A stretch of 64,000 bases of DNA from Hydrogenophilales bacterium. Its GTDB lineage: Bacteria; Pseudomonadota; Gammaproteobacteria; Burkholderiales; Thiobacillaceae. Made by a program: the position numbers and the translations under genes. The stretch is from the NCBI GenBank assembly GCA_016195805.1, contig JACPYT010000002.1, positions 186,001-250,000 on the forward strand, in the 5' to 3' direction. Under the pieces are notes generated by a model that was given only the letters and a program-made list of their open reading frames with translations, was not told the origin of the DNA and made no database searches. Positions 60,641-64,000 of the stretch are shown here, piece after piece (positions within the stretch are counted from its first letter, which is position 1; every line of letters begins with the position of its first letter).

Positions 60641-61917
60641 GCCTGCTCACGCCCACCCATCAGGTCTGCAGCTGGACCCAGGCGCTCGACAACCCGGCGT
60701 CGCTCGCGACCTATGTCGCCAACGGCGGCTATCAGGCGCTGCGCCGCGTCGTTGCGGAGAAAGTGTCGGGCGACGCCATCATTGCCGAACTCAAGACCAG
60801 CGCCTTGCGCGGGCGCGGCGGTGCTGGCTTTCCGACAGGCCTGAAGTGGAGTTTCATGCCGCGTGCTTTCCCGGGCGACAAGTACATCGTCTGCAACAGC
60901 GACGAGGGCGAACCGGGTACCTTCAAGGACCGTGACATCCTGCGCTACAACCCGCACCAGCTGATCGAGGGCATGGCGATCGCCGGCTACGTGTTGGGCG
61001 CGCGCGTAGGCTACAACTACATCCACGGCGAAATCTTCGAGATCTATGACATCTTCGAGCGTGCGCTGACGGAAGCGCGCGCGGCCGGCTACCTAGGCGA
61101 CAATCTGTTCGGTACCGATTTCTGCTTCCAGCTGCATGCGCACCACGGCTACGGCGCCTACATCTGCGGCGAGGAAACCGCGCTGCTCGAATCGATCGAG
61201 GGCAAGAAAGGCCAACCGCGCTTCAAGCCGCCGTTCCCGGCAAGCTTCGGCCTGTACGGCAAGCCGACCACCATCAACAACACCGAGACGCTGGCCTCGG
61301 TGCCGTGGATCGTGCAGCACGGCGGCCAGGCTTTCCTCGAACTCGGCAAACCCAACAACGGCGGCCCCAAGCTGTTCTCGGTGTCGGGCCACGTCAACAA
61401 ACCCGGCAACTTCGAAGTGCCGCTCGGTACGCCGTTTTCCGAATTGCTCGAGATGGCCGGCGGTGTGCGCAACGGCCACACGCTCAAGGCCGTCATTCCC
61501 GGCGGATCGTCGGCGCCGGTGCTGCCGGGCGACATCATGATGGACTGCACCATGGATTTCGACTGCATTGCCAAGGCGGGCTCGATGCTGGGCTCGGGTG
61601 CGGTCATCGTGATGGACGAAACGGTCTGCATGGTGCGTGCACTGGAGCGGCTGTCCTATTTCTACTTCGAGGAGTCCTGCGGGCAGTGCACGCCGTGCCG
61701 CGAGGGGACCGGATGGATGTATCGGGTGATCCACCGCATCGAGCATGGACAAGGCCGGCCGGAGGACATGGAATTGCTCAACAGCGTGGCAGGGCACATC
61801 GGTGGCCATACCATCTGCGCGCTGGGCGACGCCGCGGCGATGCCGGTGCAAAGCTTCCTCAAACATTTTGGCCGCGAGTTCGAATACCACATCGAACACA
61901 AGCGCTGCATGGTCTGA
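60637..61917 (+). CDS. nuoF: NADH-quinone oxidoreductase subunit F
   Basis: NuoF (51-kDa) binds NADH and FMN and carries the N3 cluster. The 426-residue protein has [19 protein letters not shown] (NADH site), FMN loop [38 protein letters not shown] and cluster [15 protein letters not shown] with a later Cys in [10 protein letters not shown]. Confidence 0.98.
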   Translation: MSLLTPTHQVCSWTQALDNPASLATYVANGGYQALRRVVAEKVSGDAIIAELKTSALRGRGGAGFPTGLKWSFMPRAFPGDKYIVCNSDEGEPGTFKDRDILRYNPHQLIEGMAIAGYVLGARVGYNYIHGEIFEIYDIFERALTEARAAGYLGDNLFGTDFCFQLHAHHGYGAYICGEETALLESIEGKKGQPRFKPPFPASFGLYGKPTTINNTETLASVPWIVQHGGQAFLELGKPNNGGPKLFSVSGHVNKPGNFEVPLGTPFSELLEMAGGVRNGHTLKAVIPGGSSAPVLPGDIMMDCTMDFDCIAKAGSMLGSGAVIVMDETVCMVRALERLSYFYFEESCGQCTPCREGTGWMYRVIHRIEHGQGRPEDMELLNSVAGHIGGHTICALGDAAAMPVQSFLKHFGREFEYHIEHKRCMV

Positions 61918-61930
61918 ACGGAATCTGACG

Positions 61931-64000
61931 ATGGCTACGCTCAATATCGAAATTGACGGACGCGCGCTGCAGGTCGAAAGCGGCGACACCATCATGGATG
62001 CGGCCAACCAGGCCGGCATCACGATTCCACATTTCTGCTATCACAAGAAGCTTTCCATCGCCGCCAACTGCCGCATGTGCCTGGTGCAGGTGGAGAAGGC
62101 GCCGAAGCCGCTGCCCGCGTGCGCCACGCCGGTGACCGACGGCATGAAGGTCTACACGCGTTCGGAATATGCCATCAACGCCCAGAAAAGCGTGATGGAA
62201 TTTCTCCTCATCAACCATCCGCTCGATTGCCCGATCTGCGACCAGGGGGGCGAATGCGCGCTGCAGGATCTGGCCGTCGGCTATGGCGGCTCGGCCTCGC
62301 GCTACCAGGAAGTCAAGCGGGTGGTGCGCGACAAGAACCTCGGCCCGCTGATCGCCACCGACATGACGCGCTGCATCCATTGCAGCCGCTGCGTGCGCTT
62401 CGGCCAGGAAATCGCCGGCGTGATGGAACTCGGCATGCCCGGGCGCGGCGAGCATACCGAGGTGATGCCGTTCCTGGAGAGCCAGGTGGCATCCGAACTG
62501 TCGGGCAACGTCATCGATCTGTGCCCGGTCGGCGCGTTGACCAGCAAACCCTTCCGCTATACCGCCCGTGCTTGGGAGCTGTCACGCCGCCCGTCGATCA
62601 GCCCGCACGACAGCCTCGGCTCCAACCTTGAAGTCCACGTCAAGGACAACAAGGTGATGCGCGTGCTGCCGCGCGAGAACGAGGACGTCAACGAGTGCTG
62701 GCTGGCCGACCGCGACCGCTTCTCCTACGAAGGCCTCAACACGGCCGAGCGCCTGTCCCAGCCGATGGTCAAGCACAACGGCCAGTGGGTGGAAACCACC
62801 TGGCAGATGGCGCTCGAATTTGTCGCGGACAGACTGAAAGCGATTCCAGCCGAGCGGATCGGCGCGCTGTCGACGCCGTATCGCCCGGCGGAAGAGTTGT
62901 TCCTACTGCAGAAGCTGATGCGCGGCATGGGCAGCGGCAACATCGACCACCGTCTGCGGCAGTCCGACTTCTCGCTCGACGACAAGGCGCACGGCGGCTT
63001 CTGGCTCGGCATGCCGGTGACCTACATGTCGCGCCTCAACCGCATGCTGGTAGTGGGTTCCAACCTGCGCAAGGACCACCCGCTGATGGCGCACCGTATC
63101 CGCGAGTCGGTGCGCTGGTATGGCCAGCTCAACCTGATCAATGCGCACGAGGACGAATTCCTCGGCAAGGTGCACGCCAAGCGCATCGTCGCGCCGTCGC
63201 AGCTCGCCAGTGCACTGGCGGGCGTGTGCCGTGCGCTGGCCGAACTGAAAAACCTGCCGGTGCCGGACATCGCTGCGCACGGCATCGTCGACGACACCGC
63301 ACGCAGGATGGCCGAGAGTATTGCGGGCGGCGGCCAAGGCCCGATAGAGGGCGCGCGCGCGGTGTTCCTCGGCAACATGGCGCAGCATCACCCCAGCTAT
63401 TCGCAGATTCACGCGTTGGCGCAGGAGGTGGCACGCCTTTCCGGCGCCAGTTTCGGCGTGCTGGGCGAAGCGGCCAACAGCGTCGGCGCCGTGGCGGTCG
63501 GCGCTGTTCCGGGGCGGGGTCCGCTGGGACAGCCCGCCGTCAAGGGCCTCAATGCGCAGCAGATGCTGGCCGAACCGCTCTCCGCCTATCTGCTGCTGGG
63601 CGTCGAAGCCGAGCTCGATACCCACGATCCGGTGACCGCGATGGCGAGCATCAACGCGGCGGACTTCGTCGTGGTGATGTCGCCCTACAAGGGCAAGTCG
63701 CTCGACTATGCCGATGTGCTGCTGCCGATCGCGCCGTGGACCGAAACCTCGGGCACTTTCATCAATACCGAGGGGCGCGTGCAGAGTTTCAGCGCGGTGG
63801 TGAAGCCGCTTGGCGAAACGCGTCCGGCCTGGAAAGTATTGCGCGTGCTGGGCAATCTGCTGGGGCTGGCGGGGTTCGACCACAACGATTCCAAGGAAGT
63901 GTTACGCGACGCGCTGGGCGACACGCCCATCGGAACGGTGCAGGCTTTCCTCACCAATGAAGTCAGCGGCGTGCGGGTGGTACCGCCCCAGGCTGGCGGC
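61931..64000 (+). CDS. nuoG: NADH-quinone oxidoreductase subunit G, partial
   Basis: The frame from ATG 61931 is open to the window end (690 codons), so the C-terminus is missing. The N-terminal ferredoxin part has Cys in HFCYHKKLSIAANCRMCLVQ, then HPLDCPICDQGGECALQD and the 4Fe-4S ferredoxin motif TRCIHCSRCVRFG ... CPVGAL. The molybdopterin-like domain follows (ENEDVNECWLADRDRFSYEG). Peripheral arm of complex I. Confidence 0.97.
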   Translation, partial: MATLNIEIDGRALQVESGDTIMDAANQAGITIPHFCYHKKLSIAANCRMCLVQVEKAPKPLPACATPVTDGMKVYTRSEYAINAQKSVMEFLLINHPLDCPICDQGGECALQDLAVGYGGSASRYQEVKRVVRDKNLGPLIATDMTRCIHCSRCVRFGQEIAGVMELGMPGRGEHTEVMPFLESQVASELSGNVIDLCPVGALTSKPFRYTARAWELSRRPSISPHDSLGSNLEVHVKDNKVMRVLPRENEDVNECWLADRDRFSYEGLNTAERLSQPMVKHNGQWVETTWQMALEFVADRLKAIPAERIGALSTPYRPAEELFLLQKLMRGMGSGNIDHRLRQSDFSLDDKAHGGFWLGMPVTYMSRLNRMLVVGSNLRKDHPLMAHRIRESVRWYGQLNLINAHEDEFLGKVHAKRIVAPSQLASALAGVCRALAELKNLPVPDIAAHGIVDDTARRMAESIAGGGQGPIEGARAVFLGNMAQHHPSYSQIHALAQEVARLSGASFGVLGEAANSVGAVAVGAVPGRGPLGQPAVKGLNAQQMLAEPLSAYLLLGVEAELDTHDPVTAMASINAADFVVVMSPYKGKSLDYADVLLPIAPWTETSGTFINTEGRVQSFSAVVKPLGETRPAWKVLRVLGNLLGLAGFDHNDSKEVLRDALGDTPIGTVQAFLTNEVSGVRVVPPQAGG

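Overview
The window is high-GC chromosomal DNA from a betaproteobacterium, most likely a Thiobacillus-like or related autotrophic lineage. The indications are the gene orders fur<>bamE-dapB, ftsH-folP-glmM-pstSCAB-tpiA-secG-tRNA-Leu-nuoABCDEFG and CNP1-proB, betaproteobacterial families such as CNP1-like, DUF3501 and DUF3301, and a SoxH-like metallo-hydrolase. No rRNA operon, CRISPR array or intact insertion sequence was seen. Genus-level assignment is inference.

Positions 1-9500 lie mostly on the minus strand. They hold a truncated membrane protein, several small housekeeping or unknown genes (two methyltransferases, a hypoxanthine/uracil-DNA glycosylase family protein, RlmA, a cold-shock/DUF1294 protein), a visibly AT-richer island at about 5.65-7.5 kb carrying one OLD-like ATPase-Toprim gene (a candidate defence gene), and htpG behind a sigma-32-type promoter. 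Positions 9.7-14.3 kb hold a polyphosphate module: ppk1 with a near-perfect PHO box, a divergent CYTH-CHAD protein whose reading frame carries two repeat insertions, and a SixA phosphohistidine phosphatase.

Positions 14.3-21.7 kb form a tight operon of flagellar-type secretion genes: fliF, fliG, fliH, fliI, fliJ, an unknown 154-residue gene, fliO, fliP, fliQ, fliR. It lacks fliE, fliK, fliL and recognisable fliM/fliN, and its FliG is divergent. This is the most unusual multi-gene system in the window. It is followed by dapA-bamC, a metallo-hydrolase, rhlE and DUF3301.

Positions 26.4-41.3 kb are mixed metabolism and stress: SoxH-like hydrolase, flavin reductase and msrB (minus strand); rubrerythrin with an Fe-S oxidoreductase and DUF3501 (two similar palindromic sites); cfa, pirin, a DUF2784 protein, a cation diffusion facilitator, a nitroreductase, CNP1-proB with a cobalamin-type phosphatase and a BtuF-like protein; then fur divergent from an extended bamE fusion, dapB and a glutaredoxin.

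Positions 41.3-64.0 kb are core housekeeping: carAB-greA with a leader hairpin, a DUF4149 protein, yhbY, rlmE-ftsH, folP-glmM, the phosphate transporter pstSCAB with its own PHO box, tpiA-secG, tRNA-Leu(GAG), and complex I genes nuoA-nuoG, with nuoG cut by the window edge. Two separate PHO boxes tie phosphate uptake (pst) and polyphosphate synthesis (ppk1) to the same PhoB-type control.
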